DNA of 64,000 bases from Desmodesmus armatus (Eukaryota; Chlorophyta; Chlorophyceae; Sphaeropleales; Scenedesmaceae), in NCBI GenBank assembly GCA_007449985.2, contig VIIQ02000108.1:124001-188000 (forward strand), given 5' to 3'. Positions 22,701 to 35,100 of the stretch are shown piece after piece. How positions within the stretch are numbered: the first letter of the stretch is position 1; every line of letters starts with the position of its first letter. Position numbers and translations under genes: made by a program. The notes below the pieces were generated by a model. The model worked only from the letters and a program-made list of their open reading frames with translations. It had not been told where the DNA came from and searched no databases.

Positions 22701-24644
22701 CAGCCGCTGCAGGACTGTATGCTGGTTGGCCCACTGTGCTGGACTGCGCACCTGAACGTGTTGCAGGCTTTGAGGTTGACTGCCAGAGGACTGGTGGGGA
22801 ATGCGTTGAGGTACACCTGCGCACGGTGCAGCAGCCACAGCAGCTCCTTCAAAACTGTGCAAGCACAGCAGCTGCACACACTCCCAGCTACAAGACTCAA
22901 AATAGTGTGTGCAGCACAGCCAGCAGCCACCACTGTGATGTGTTGCATGCAATGCATCTGCTTGGCCTGCCCGCTGACTGCGATGGAGTTTGTGCAGGTC
23001 TAAGGCCTGCAGCCGTCACTACTGGCCAAGAATTGCACCCCCTGCTGATGCATCAAGGAAATCCAAACAGCGACGACAGCTGCCACTGCATGGTCACGGA
23101 CACGACATGCTAGGTCACCTGCAGGATTTCTGAGCTGACATCATAGTAGTCCAGCTTGGCATAGCACAGCGCCACATACATGTTGAGCGCCAGCAGCTCC
23201 CTGTGCTCCAGCAGCAGCGCCTTGTAGGTGTCTGTGGCTTCCTGCACTCATGTACATGCACATGCACCGCAAGTGCAGAAGATGGGAATGCCGAGTCTAT
23301 CCGGTAAACAGTTGATGCCACTACTTGTGGTGCTGCATGCAGCTTCACCCTGCCAGCACTAGCCTAGCCGGGCTGCTTGCCAGTGCCTAACATCTGCCGG
23401 CGCCCTGCTACCAGGAACTCTGCCTGCATGACGCGCAGCAGTTGTGCAACTGCTATGCCATGCTGCGACAGCCGTCGCTTGCACTGATATCTCTGTGCAT
23501 TATGCTGCAGCCTTGCTCCGCAGCCTCCCTGGATCAAGCTCATTGCCGCAACATCCTACTCCTGCTGCTGTTGTACGCAGCCAGGCAGGCAGTGTGTGGT
23601 GTAGAGCTGCAGGACTTGTCCCCTCCTGCCCACCTGGTAGTTGCCCCTGTTGAAGTGCAGTGCTGCCAGGCTGAGCTGGTCCTCCAGTGAGTTGCCCAGG
23701 CTGCTGTGCAGTGCCATCAACGCATCCTCATCATGCCTTGCATGGGCACAGTGGAACAGGATGCGGGTGGCAAGCGGGCATCTTGGCCCCTGCACACCAG
23801 CACGGTACCAGCAGGGACAAGAAGCAGTGGTGGCAACACAACAGGATGCAGGGGGTGGCGAAGCGGCAACTGCTGAGCATTATCAGCCAAACAGATGCAG
23901 AGTGCACTTCCTGGTCTGCATGTGTGCACAGTACAGTTGCAACAGCTACTGCATGCTACCAGCAAACGTGAGCAGACCACCGATACTTGCACACTGTTTG
24001 GATGAAGCTGACGCTGCTGCACCAAGGTGGGTCCTGCAGCACGGCTTGCACTAAATTCCCAACCCCTACCCGCACCTGCTGCACAGCTGCTTCAGCTTGC
24101 TGAGTCTGCCCCATGTAGTAGTAGCATGCTGCACTGTACGTGTGATACAGCGGGTCTGGGTCCTCCTGGCGCAGCAGCTCCTGGTACATGGCTAGGGCCT
24201 GCAGGGGTGATGAGGTCCAACGTACGCTGTTGCTACTGACTCGAGCATGGGAGTATGGGAGGGCAGTTTCAGCTGCTTTTGGTGCCATACATGGGCAGGT
24301 GTGCTGAGCAGCTGCAGATCACCGCAGCCTTGAGAAGCTTGCGCACCTTGTCATGCTCCCCGTGGTGAAAGTGGGCGTATGCCAGCCACTCCGCCAGCTT
24401 CACATCGCTTTTGTTGCCCTGACGCTTGAAGTTGAGCACTGTGATAGCTCCCACATAGTTTCTTGCTGCTATGAGCTCCTCCACGCTAGGCACCTGCTGC
24501 TTTGCCTGTTGCATGTGGGACACCACAGAGCTTGCAAGCAGCCCTGTGCAACTGCTTATGAATGTCCAGAGAAGGTTTCACACAACACACCTCTTTCTGC
24601 TTGCTGGCTGACACCACGCGTTTCTTGGCCTTTGAGAGAATCAT
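19715..24644 (-). CDS. IFT56: IFT56 / TTC26 / DYF-13, intraflagellar transport complex B subunit
   Basis: IFT56 is a TPR protein of IFT-B needed to carry motility proteins into cilia. Thirteen exons join in phase: 24644-24591, 24505-24347, 24198-24076, 23789-23634, 23241-23119, 22816-22752, 22446-22317, 22042-21902, 21579-21397, 21032-20908, 20613-20421, 20194-20090 and 19867-19715. The product is 569 residues, close to the family's usual length. Recognisable blocks are [103 protein letters not shown] and the C-terminal [12 protein letters not shown]. The TPR helices run throughout. The gene implies a flagellated organism. A MITE lies about 300 bp upstream of the start. All donors are GT and all acceptors AG. 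Confidence 0.95.
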
Positions 24645-24935
24645 CTACTGCTGTTGCTGCTGTTGAAGGATCTGCTGTTGTGCTGAAGACTGATCCTGAC
24701 CCTGCACGACTCTCAAGCTAAGGGAAGCTCTTGAGTGATGTCGACTACAATTTTTGAATGCGAAAAGCGCTGTTCAGTGGCCGCTGCGATGAACCAACTA
24801 GTCTGAGCGGGAAAGGGTGGTGTGGGCAGTTGTTTGAATTGGTGTTGCAGCAGCAAACAATTTGAGTAAGATAAAAGCTTGAAAAGCTGCGTGCATGGTT
24901 TCGTGGGAGTTTGGGTGCCTGCTGACTGTGGTGGT
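24645..24935. promoter_or_regulatory. 5' flank of IFT56
   Basis: About 290 bp between the IFT56 start and the MITE target duplication. It is less CAG-rich than its surroundings and presumably holds the core promoter. No definite motif was recognised. Confidence 0.3.
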
Positions 24936-24943
24936 TAGTCATA

Positions 24944-25457
24944 GGGATGGGCCAAACCGTATGTGGCTGCTTTTCACATACGTATATATACGTATGTTAC
25001 ATATGTATCCGTATATATACTAGTATGTCAAGCGTATGTTTTCAGGGGGTTGTCAGGGAAGTCACTGTTTAGACTGCAGGCTGGCGCTATGCCTTTAACT
25101 ATAATGTAATATAATCTTATATAGTGTTATTCTGGCTATTGTATTGTTTCCGCGGTCAAGCGCGCGCCCACAGCACCACATTTCCACCCTCCCGGTGGGT
25201 CGACGGTTGATGCGATTCCCGAAGTTGGGGTTGCGGACTGATGCATTCAAACAGTATGGCAAATCAAAGCTGCCTAATCATTCAAATGTATTTCCAAGTA
25301 GCATTCCTTACGTTATGCAGCTGAAATCTGCATATTCTGAAAACCGTAACTGCCACTGTAACTGTCGGCCATCTGGGAGCACATACGTATAATATACGTA
25401 TGTATACGCATACGGAAAATATACGTACGTACATACGCATACGCTTTGGCCCATCCC
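24944..25457. mobile_element. Non-autonomous hAT-type MITE, 514 bp
   Basis: Terminal inverted repeats GGGATGGGCCAAA (left 24944, right end 25457) are flanked by a perfect 8-bp target duplication TAGTCATA (24936-24943 and 25458-25465). Eight-bp duplications are typical of hAT elements. Both subterminal regions are rich in alternating purine-pyrimidine ACGTAT/ATATAC motifs that could form cruciforms. There is no transposase frame inside. The centre (about 25080-25380) is unremarkable AT-richer DNA. Confidence 0.88.
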
Positions 25458-25465
25458 TAGTCATA

Positions 25466-25920
25466 CAGTATCATGAAGTACAGTTGTTGCCTGTCTTATA
25501 CCTGCTGGTAACTGTCATCAACGTCAAGGCAAGAAACGTCATTGGAGTTTAGTAGGCTTATGTCAACCCGTCCTGACTTGTCCAGTATGTGTCACAGTCC
25601 CAGGCTGTCCAGGCCACTTGAGTACCCATGTAGAAATCACAATGGGCGCAACATGTAAGAGCCATCACGGGTCCATCGTGAGGCCACGTTGAAGAGTGCT
25701 GCACCTCACTTCGGCCTGGGTTGTCAGGCATGTAGCTGGCTAGAAAATGTAACATCCCCCCCCCCCCCCCCCCGGACCAAGCAGGAGCCCCACCCAATGT
25801 ATTGGTCAGCACCGCTGGGTTGAGAAGGTGTGGCGCCAACATCTCAATAATGTATATCAACCTGGTATTGACTGCACATCCTGCACACGACCACATGTTC
25901 CAAACAACGAACCGGTTATG
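25466..25920. other. Spacer between two MITEs, with a poly-C tract
   Basis: No gene is supported. A run of about 18 C lies at about 25757-25774, a site where length errors in sequencing or assembly are likely. An open minus-strand frame across it depends on the tract length and is not credible. Confidence 0.5.
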
Positions 25921-25928
25921 TGCAGGCG

Positions 25929-26771
25929 AAGGGGGCGCTGACTCCCCTAACTCCCTGTCCCAACCCTTGGGGCAGAGGGGTAAATGGTGGGAGTTAGTGA
26001 ATATAGAATGCCAGATAAAGTGTAATCAGTCTCGCAAGGCTATTGGCATACTAACTCCCACTACCTTCCAAATATTTCCAAAAAAGGGCGGATATCGGTG
26101 GGAGTTGGGAGTTAACTTTCAAGGGAAACCCGCCTAAACCAGGGAAGTTGGGAGTTAGTGGCAGTTAGTGGCAAGGCATGCGCAGGGAGTTAGGGGAGTT
26201 AGCCGGGGAGTTAGGGGAGTTAGCTGCACAGATCTGTGCAGCTGTTCTAGAACACAGGAGGTGCACCTGTGAGGGCCAGGGGTCCCCCAGGCTCCGCCGT
26301 GGATTGTATGTAGGGTTGTATGTGGCACTGGTGGGCTTGGCAGCAAGCTGTTCACTGTGAACCTGGGGGGGGGGGGTGCAAGCACTACCAGCGATGGCGC
26401 CGCATGCCTTGCTGTGTGGGCAGTTGCCACTGGTCGAGACAGTAGTGGGTGGAGCCTGCGTCCAAAAAAAGGCGGGAAATAACCCTTGCGACATGCCAAT
26501 GCTAACTCCCTTGATTGGGTCCCTAACTCCCCCTAACTCCCTGATGAGGGTCTTTTGGGGGGAAGTTGGGAGTTAAAATTCAAGGGAAACCCGCCTACAC
26601 CAGGGAAGTTGGAAGTTAACAGAAGTTGAAATATCCACTATGTTGCATTGGCCCGGCCAGACCCTTCAGACCACGTACAACACAGCTGTGCAATCAGAAT
26701 CACTAACTTCCACCATTTACCCCTCCGCCCTAAGGGTTGGGACAGGGAGTTAGGGGAGTCAGCGCCCCCTT
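25929..26771. mobile_element. Non-autonomous hAT-type element with long terminal inverted repeats, 843 bp
   Basis: Inverted termini of about 80-90 bp begin AAGGGGGCGCTGACTCCCCT and are flanked by a perfect 8-bp duplication TGCAGGCG (25921-25928 and 26772-26779). Inside are many GGGAGTTAG-type units (26155-26225) and two direct copies of a stretch of about 60 bp (26100-26160 and 26560-26620, both containing caagggaaacccgcct). A G tract sits at about 26365. No transposase frame is present. The family differs from the element at 24944 but shares the duplication length. Confidence 0.88.
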
Positions 26772-26779
26772 TGCAGGCG

Positions 26780-27365
26780 CACAGGCGCACGCACAACCCA
26801 GGCATATCTCCCCCCTGGTACACACTCGCCTGTTACTCCCAATCATTACTCAGCTGTACCATCACACCCAGCCATCCGAAGAGCAGCTCAAGGAGCTTGC
26901 CACAAACCACCTGAAGAGTCACACTTGGCAGCATTGCCCACCGGGCACCACAGCAGTGCCTCACATACATGCTACTGACTGCGCCGCACTCAGGTAACTT
27001 TTTTGCCTGGAGCTTAAACCCCAAGACATACATAACTTCACTCTTCCCATGCATGAACAAGAAGACACCCCTAGACCCTGTCAACTTGACACAACTCCAG
27101 GCCTGCTGCATGTACAAAATCACAGTGGCGATGCATGGCACTCACCCACGTCCCCATGTCAATTGACTATACATCCCACAAGTTGGAAGACACCAATATT
27201 ACTCACGCCTCTCAACTACCCAACTGGCCTGTCTGCCGGCTGTGCATACACACAACAAAAGTGATTGCAAAGATGCAGTGCAACCAATGCTGGTGCCCAG
27301 CCGCCAACACAGCCTCTACAGGCTAGGAGATCTCTGCTCGCATCATGTCATGATGACAACACGTC
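26780..27365 (+). other. 3' flank of the EF-hand gene with a possible decayed coding stretch
   Basis: On the plus strand three overlapping open stretches in three frames (about 26835-26997, 26969-27166 and 27135-27326) read like pieces of one protein broken by two frameshifts. They contain PSEEQLKELATNHLKSHTW, FAWSLNPKTYITSLFPCMNK and NWPVCRLCIHTTK. The family is unknown, perhaps an old transposable-element gene. The stretch also includes the 3' untranslated region of the minus-strand EF-hand gene. Confidence 0.3.
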
Positions 27366-30300
27366 CTACACATTTGCTGTCTCCGTGGCTGCAGCAGCAC
27401 CCTTTGGTGCTTTGCGCAACGCCCACCACTTTGCAAACTCGCCAAATGCAATGTAGTTGTCCTTGTTTGTGTCCATCACCTGCAAGTCAGGCACAGCGCA
27501 TAAGCATGCAACTCTCCTGAGTTCTGCCATTCTACTGCATGCACTGCAGACGGCATGCCACACGTTGTTCCTGATGCAGACGCACATCCTGCATAAAACT
27601 TCGTAAAGCCTGCACAAAGCGACTGCCACTGGCGTGGGCATAAGGCCTTGCAAGCCTTGCACTCGCATTAGAAACTACCAGCCTCATGTACATGTGCTCA
27701 CCTCGAAAGCAGCGTCGGCCTCACTCTCAGAGACTGTTGAGCCCAGTGACTCCAGCATGTTTTTGAACTCACGGCGGTCCAGCCTGCCATTATCATCAAG
27801 GTCGTACTGCACTCATGCACAGCAGAAGCGAGCGGGGGAGCAGACATGCACAGTGTTGTTTGTCACAACCGTGGTACACCACATGCTGGCATGCGCAATC
27901 GATACCTACGGACGGTCACCACACAACTGTAGTCAAGGCAGACCTAGCACTTTTTGTTGCCAGGAACATGACTCAGCCAGATCTACGAAGGCAAGGCAGG
28001 CGCCTAGGCGCCTAGGCAGCATGCACGTGTTGGTTGTAAAACCCACTCACAACCCTCATCATCACTGTCAGACCGCCAAAGCTCACGAAAGGGACAGCAC
28101 CGCAGATGCATCAGACCTTCTGCCACCAACACCACCCACCTGGCCAAAGGCAAGTGCAATGTTAGCTGCCTCCTTATCACTCATGCCTACTGAGGACGGG
28201 TCAAAGCCACCTTGGTACTCCGCCCTGCACAGACACAGTGGTTGGCATGACACAGGGACACCCCAAGGGCTTGTGCTGGGCAGGGCCTTTGTTGCGGGCT
28301 GCATGTGAGGTCTGGTGCTGCTGCTACTGCGGCCGCTGCTGCTGCTGGTGAACTGCCAGTGCATGTTCTATGCATCCCTCAGAGCGCACTGGTGTTGCTG
28401 TGCATTGATGTGGGCGGCAGATGCGAGTGTCATGTATTTGGCCATGCCCTCTGGCACTCAGCCGGCTTCCGGCATGTCTAGCTGCGCAGCTGGGAGCAGT
28501 GCAACCCAAGACAAGGATTTGGAAAGTCGGGACACCCTGCGCAGGGTGTCAGCATGCTGACAGGCATAGGTTCAACACTCTACCTGGGTTGAACTTGGTG
28601 GGTTCCTACCAAAGTGCTTTGATGAGTCACCATGTTACAACTCCTAGCACAAAACCCTCTCCACTTCACCTAGTGGCTACCACACCGCTGGCCAGCCCAC
28701 CTGTAGAGAGTGAGGTATGCTGACAGGTTGGTGAGGGTGTCCACACTCTTCGTCGCCTTGCCGGTGGCCGCTACTGGCGTGGCATCTGCTGTTGCGTCCA
28801 GCATTGTGGCAATGGCATCCAAGGCCTGGGCTACCTGCAATTGTGCAAGCGTGTATGCGGGGGAGGTCAGCAATTTGGCAGTGGTGGGGGGTGAAATCGG
28901 GTACCACCTGCCTGGTGGGCAACTGCACACATGTTGCGCGTGCTACAGACCCAAAGCATTGGACTGCACGAACCCGGGTTCGGGTACGTGCAGTGTTGGA
29001 TACGTGCAGTGCAAGGTCACAACACGCATGGAGGGAGGGAGGTGCATGAGAGGAGTCAAGAGCAACAGCCCATCCACACGCGTGACAGACACTCACACAC
29101 CCCAACCTTACCCTGTAGGGTGCGGCTGATCAGCACGGGCCCACCCACCACATGGCTGGACAAGCAGCTCTAGGCGCTGCAGCCGGCTATGCACAGGGTT
29201 CAATGCAGGTTGCTGGATCTGTAAGCCTGTGGTCGGTGTGGACGTGGTGACCACTAGTTAAGTCACTTGTTGAGGGTCACACACGCTCCTCTCCTCAGCT
29301 GACGGTACGTTCCTGGCATGTCAGCGCAAACTCTCTCCCTCCTCCCTCCCACCAACCTGTACATGTGGCGGCTGGGTCCACTGGCACTAGCAGTGACACT
29401 CTGAGAGTGGCTCACCTTGATGGATGACACTGCTGCCTTGGCCTTCTCAACCACCTTCAGCCCCTCAACACCACTGCTGCTCTGGGCCGCAGCAATCGCC
29501 TTCACAGCTGCAGGCAGCGCAAGCACAGAGGCACAAAACCGTTGTGACACTGGCACACATTAGTGCGAGGCAGCTGGGGTGGTGCACACACACTGACTCA
29601 TGGTGACTGTCTTCAATGCAGTCCACAGTGTTTGTCAGGTGGTGGTGCTTTACCCCTTGCGTTGTCTCCATGCAGGTTTTTGCGGTGCACGTCTGAAGCT
29701 GCTGTAGTGGCAGGCGGCTAGCCTGGCCATCCTGGCAAATCTGTGCACATGCTACTGCCAGCTCCCCACAACTAACACTGTGGTGCCTCGCACAAATACA
29801 ACACAGTGCAGTGCACTGCATTGCAACCTCGCCCCTCACCCCTGTGCTGCCGCCCTCAGCAGCAGAAGTCCCCCCCTGCTCACCGTCATATGCCGCCAGA
29901 GGGCTGGTGCCCAGCTTTGCTGTCGTTATGAGCACAGAGGTAAGTGTGACCACATCAAACAGCACCCCAAAGGCAAAGTAGAGGGACAGAAAGTCCAGCA
30001 GGAACACTACTGGAACCCTGCCGAAGAAGTCTGGGCCAAGAGCCAGGAAGCCTGCTGTCATGAAGATAGAGTATGCTGCTCCTGCATCAAACAGTAGCTG
30101 CAGGGCGCAGTGGAGACAGCAGGAGGGTGCAGGGCGCGGCAGAGACATAGGGGAGAGGGTGTGGGCAGGGGGGCTGTTGTGATTGCTTGGCACAGGTCCA
30201 GGCCAACGTCTGGACATTCCTTCAAGGGATCAGAGGATGGCTGATGGGTTTTATGATGCTTGCTAAGGTGATAGCAGTGATAGAAGCCTTACAATTCAGA

Positions 30301-31391
30301 ACTGCTGACTCGAACGTGGGTGGCCCCAGCCAGGCGCGACCCGGCATGTAGGTATCCTGCAGCTGCTGCAGTAGTGGCCGGCGTGCTCAGTGCTGCGCTA
30401 CAGCAGCTGCTGCCGCTGTTGGCAGGGTCTGGCTGGCTGGCTGGCTGATTGCTGGCAGGCCGGCTGGCATGAAGTATTGGGAGAGAGGGGTGCAGTCAGC
30501 GCACCTGCACCAGTGTTGCTGAGATGGGCACCAGGCTCTGCTTCAGGAAGAGCTTGCGCAGCTCATTAGGGTCACCCTCTGCCCCTGCCTCTTTCCACTT
30601 TGACAGGACGTTCCGTGCCACCTGTTGAACAGACACACGTACATACATGTTGTACCAGATTGCATTCATACCATGCCATACAGCGCGAGAGATCGTGCAT
30701 TTGCAGTGTCACTGACAGCGCAAAGAGGGACTGCTGCATTACCATACCTTTGAGTCTATGCCGCCCTTCTTGAGGGCCTCTACATACTCCTCCTGCTTGT
30801 CGCCTGGCTTGCTGCTCTCCTGCAAAATAAGAAGAGAGGGAGGAGACACACATGTCGCCTGGGTGAAAACACATGCATCTGCAAGGCTGACTTTGAACAC
30901 AAACGTTGGACAGGCTGTCCCTACGGCCTTTGGTCTGCCAAACACACGGAGATGGTGTGTAGGCTTGCTGCACTGCTTGGTTCGTGCTGAACATGCAACC
31001 TGGCAGCTCAGGCGAAACAGTCAGGTGCAGGTGCTGTGCATGATGCAGTGGAGCGTGCATTTGGGCTGAACAAAAGTGCACACCACAGCTGCAGGGATAA
31101 CAGGCTGATGTGCAGCCAGCTGCCAAACAGAAGTGATATGCCAACAGTGTAGGAGCCATCAAGTGATGTGTGGGGGCAGCTGCAGCAGCAGTACTGGGTG
31201 ATAAATGAGGCCCCAGTGGTGACGTCACCGTCAACGTGTCCCTTGGCCACCCTCACCTTTTCTGCCCTGACAAGCAGAGCAGCGCGTTTGAGCCTTGGTT
31301 GCAATGGACTTACACTAACAGCTGCAGGTAAGTGGCCTGGCCTGAACCCAGAGAGGGAGGGGCCACAACCTGCACTCAGCTGCAACTGCAT
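27366..31391 (-). CDS. Plastid-targeted membrane protein with a C-terminal EF-hand pair
   Basis: Nine exons join in phase: 31391-31257, 30819-30748, 30621-30505, 30097-29884, 29507-29416, 28834-28701, 28224-28140, 27806-27702 and 27479-27366, giving 355 residues. Residues 1-45 look like a chloroplast transit peptide (Ser/Ala/Arg-rich, ending RAALLVRAEK). A soluble helical part follows (KQEEYVEALKKGGIDSK, NVLSKWKEAG), then two hydrophobic segments (YSIFMTAGFLAL; VPVVFLLDFLSLYFAFGVLF with VVTLTSVLITTA). An Ala/Lys-rich helical stretch comes next. The end carries two EF-hand loops, DLDDNGRLDRREF and DTNKDNYIAFGEF. It probably senses calcium at a plastid membrane. I do not recognise the family name. 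Confidence 0.8.
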
Positions 31392-32133
31392 TGTGCACTA
31401 AACACTGATCAGCCCGCGCTTGTCTGACACAACAGGGTAAAAACGCAAAAGGTATACAAGAGGAGTGTTTGAAAGGTGATTGTCAGGCCTGCTATACTGG
31501 CGTGGCGATTCCAATTGCTGTGTTTGCAGCTGTGCAGGGTGTGCTCTCTGACTTGATGTGGTCGTGAGGAAGATGTTCAAAGACACAAAGTCTGCCAACC
31601 AAACGTTTTTGTGCGTCATGCTGTACGTTTTGACCGAGGTCGTGGTTTGTGGTTCAGGCAAATCATTGTGGATAGTCATGCTCGGTCCCATCGGTCTCAA
31701 ATCTGAATCAATCAACGTAGCTCGAGGCGTTTCACGGGTATCCCAGCACCTGAATTCGTGCGCCTGTAATCACACCGACACAGTCACCTGGCACAGCAGC
31801 ATCGCTCGGACAGCTGCAGAAAGGCTCGATCATCGTTGGTGAGGCGATACTGAGTATTTTCGGATAGCACGGGGGAGGTGATGCCTGCCAGTGCGACAAC
31901 AGCACACTGTGCAGCAACCGTTCAATCTCTAGTGTCGCCCTGCATTGATACAAAAGCACGATCAAATATTACCGATAAGCAGGTCACGGTTCAACAGCAT
32001 CCGTCCGCCGGCGCAACCAACATGTCCATGCCAGCTGGCACAGCAGCACAGCAGTTGGAGGCATAATTGGCATACTGCTGCCCGTGGGATCAGCCACCGT
32101 AACTATGAGTTGCCCTGATTGCTGCAGGATACT
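31392..32133. promoter_or_regulatory. Divergent intergenic region between the EF-hand gene and the eight-span gene
   Basis: About 740 bp with no supported gene. It should contain both promoters. No motif can be assigned with confidence. Confidence 0.4.
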
Positions 32134-35100
32134 ATGGGATTCTTCAAGAAGAAGGCTGCCGCAGATGCAGCTGAAGTTGGGTCAGCAGACATCGCAGCTG
32201 CTGATGCTGCAACCGCACGCATGTCCAGCACAGGGGGCGGCAGCTCGTCAGACAAGAACCCCTTTGTTGATTCATGTGAGTGTGCAGAGCTGCCCCTGGA
32301 GTGTCTCCCACTTGTCCTGGCTGCCAGCCTGGCAGGCTGGTCCAAGGTGGCTGTGGCTGTGTTGTGGGCGTGTGTTTGCTGTCACATGTCAGGGGAGCTA
32401 TCATCCTTCTATAGGCAGGCGGGGTTGACACGATGAGTTGTTTCGCAATACATGGGCTGAGTTACTAGCACAAGTTACTAGCACAAGTTACTAGCACAAG
32501 CTACAGTCAACAACATCGGCTCAAATCTGGGCCTCAGTGAGACCTGCAGTTGCAGCATCTGGAACCTGCAGTAGTGCATGCGTATGGGGTGAGCAACAGT
32601 GCCCACCAGCAGCAGAGTCACCACCAGCTTCTATGCATGACAATAGCTGCCGAGAGCAACTTTACTCCCTTGCTGTTTTGCCCTCCCGTTCCTAAAACGT
32701 GCCTGACTGACTAAATGTTGTGCTGTCCGTGCAACATAACGTGCTCCGTGTCTTGCGTGCATGTGCAGTGCTGTACGAGGTAACAGCTGCAGTGCCAGCA
32801 GTGTTCTAGCAGCAGTAGCAACACAGCAGATGCTCGGAACTGTTGCTTGACAGGGTGTGTACAATCTACATCGACACGTAGGTTGCATCCACAGCAATGT
32901 TACTGAGCCCCATGTTGATCCCATGTGTTTGTGTGCTGTGCTGGTGCAGCGGGTGGTGCTCATCATGATGCTGCCGTAGCACATGCAGACCAAGATGCCC
33001 TGCAGCCCAACACCAGCGGCTCCATAGGTGACACCCTGTATGGGGCCAAGGAGACGACAGTGTCAGGGGCCAGCGTGGCAGTGCTGATTCTGTGGACCAT
33101 TGCAGTCACTGGATGGACAGGCTTCCAGGTGGGTGGGCGATAGGTTTGGGGGGTGAGTGGGGTGAGGTGGATGCAGTAGGAGCAAAGGACAAGAGAGTGG
33201 GCTTGCCAGGTTGGATGTGCACGGGATATCTTATGGGCCATTGCAGTTGCTATTTGGTCAGGGTATGGGTGGACTCCCAGGGCGGGTGGGGTGGGGGGGG
33301 GGTGAAGAGAGGATGAGCAAGGGTAAGGAGGGTGTTTCCCAGGTTGGGGACGGGGGGCGCGGAGCACGAAGTGGGAGTTGACGTGCGTGCGCTTTGGGGT
33401 CAAGCAGCAGGCAGCATGCATGCATGTTGAGGAGGGGCTGCCATATTGTCAACTCAACACCAGCATGTCCGCATGGTGGTTTAAATACTCTTCTGTCTGA
33501 TGTTGTGCTGTGTGATACTCACCACTGCTCGTCCATGCAGATTGTTCAGAACGGCCTCACTTGGGGTCAGTTACAGTGGGAGCCCTTCACCAAGCCAGGC
33601 AGCCCACAGGTGCCCAACAACGGCGACCCCGGTATCAGCAGGATGGAGATGAAGGGGCTGTGGGCCATCCTGGCAGTGGAGTGTGTTGTGCTGCTGGCGT
33701 TCCTGTCACTGTCTATCGGCCTGATGTGGGTGCCCTATATTGGGGCATGCAGGCAGCACAGGGTGAGCGACGAGGGTGTGTGATGGATGGGTACAGGGCT
33801 TGTCAGGAAGTGATGGTGTGTTGGTGGGTGTTGGTTACACACTTGGGGATGAAGGTGTAGCAGGGGCGGCATCCAGCTGATGTTGTGCAGCAGGGCGCAG
33901 CAGATGATGCAGGCCGTGAGGCCGGTGGTTTGCGGGACGCTCTTGCGCAGCCGGTGCGCAGGCAGCAGCAGGGAACACCAGCAGTTGGGGCACTTGACGG
34001 TATCCGCAAGCAGGAGCACTTGTAGACAGCAACAGGCAGCAGCTGAAAAGCTGGAGCTGCACAAACAACCAGGCCTCTGTGCAGCAGGGTGCACAGTTGA
34101 TGGCTCGAGCAGCTAAAGCTGCCCCAAGCCGCTGCACACTCAAACTATTACCAAAGCACCTTGGCCTGAGAAGCTCTCAGTTACCTTTGTCGCCTTCTCG
34201 GTGGAACTACCGCGAAGGAGACACAGGTGACCGAGAGCTTGTCAGGCTAAGGTGCTTTGGTGAATGTTGGGTGTGCAGCGACTTGGGGCAGCTTTAGCTG
34301 AAGCCGTGAAGCCATCAGCACAGCGCTTCCACAGCGCTTGCACCACAGCAGCGCAGTGCAGTTTCCATAGCGCCGTCATGCCTGGAGAGGATGTGGTCCT
34401 TTGTTTGCTGATGTGCGCTGTGTTCTCTTGCACACATCAGCAGGCAATGATGCTGATGTGTGCTTTTGTCTGTGCTATTCATCCTTTGTGCTCTTGCTGT
34501 GTTGCAGCGTGCTCGCCGCACAAAGAGGTCTTTCTTCCCTTGGCTGCTGACCCTCGCTCTGGTCGGCACAGCCTGGTTCAAGCTTGTCACACTGTCCAGC
34601 ACACTCAACAAGATGAGCTACCAGGGGACGTGGTGTGCAACGAATGACAACCTGGACATCAAGTATACTTTCAACCCTGCTTCTGCTGTGAGTGGATTAT
34701 CCCAACCCTTGCTGCTGCTTTTACCGGTTGGTTGTCAACCTTGTTTCTGTTGTGAGTGGAGAAGTCGCAACCTGCTTTTGCTGTGAGCAGCGTGCGACTT
34801 GGCTGTTGTTGCTCGTGCTGATCACCTGGTCTGACCTGTGCTGACTTGTCCTGGCCTGTGCCAACTTGACTTGTGCTGACCTGTGCCGACCTGTGCTGAC
34901 CTGTGTTGTCCTGCAGCCTGCACCCACATGCGCTATCACTGGGCTGGCGACCAACATCCGGCGGGTGATGGTGTATGCCATGCTCACCATCGCCTTCCAC
35001 ATGCTCATGTACTTCTGGCACCAGCCCAAGGGAACGATTGGCAAGCTGTATGGGCTGCTGCCTGCTGCCCTGGTGGTGGCACTGTTGGTGCTGATGCCGG

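Noticed and set aside
22403..22957. 184-codon minus-strand frame within IFT56
   Set aside because: It crosses three IFT56 introns and exons in the wrong frame; only exon 6 of IFT56 ([19 protein letters not shown]) inside it is real.
25558..25896. 112-codon minus-strand frame across the poly-C tract
   Set aside because: The frame depends on the exact length of an 18-base homopolymer and shows no family features.
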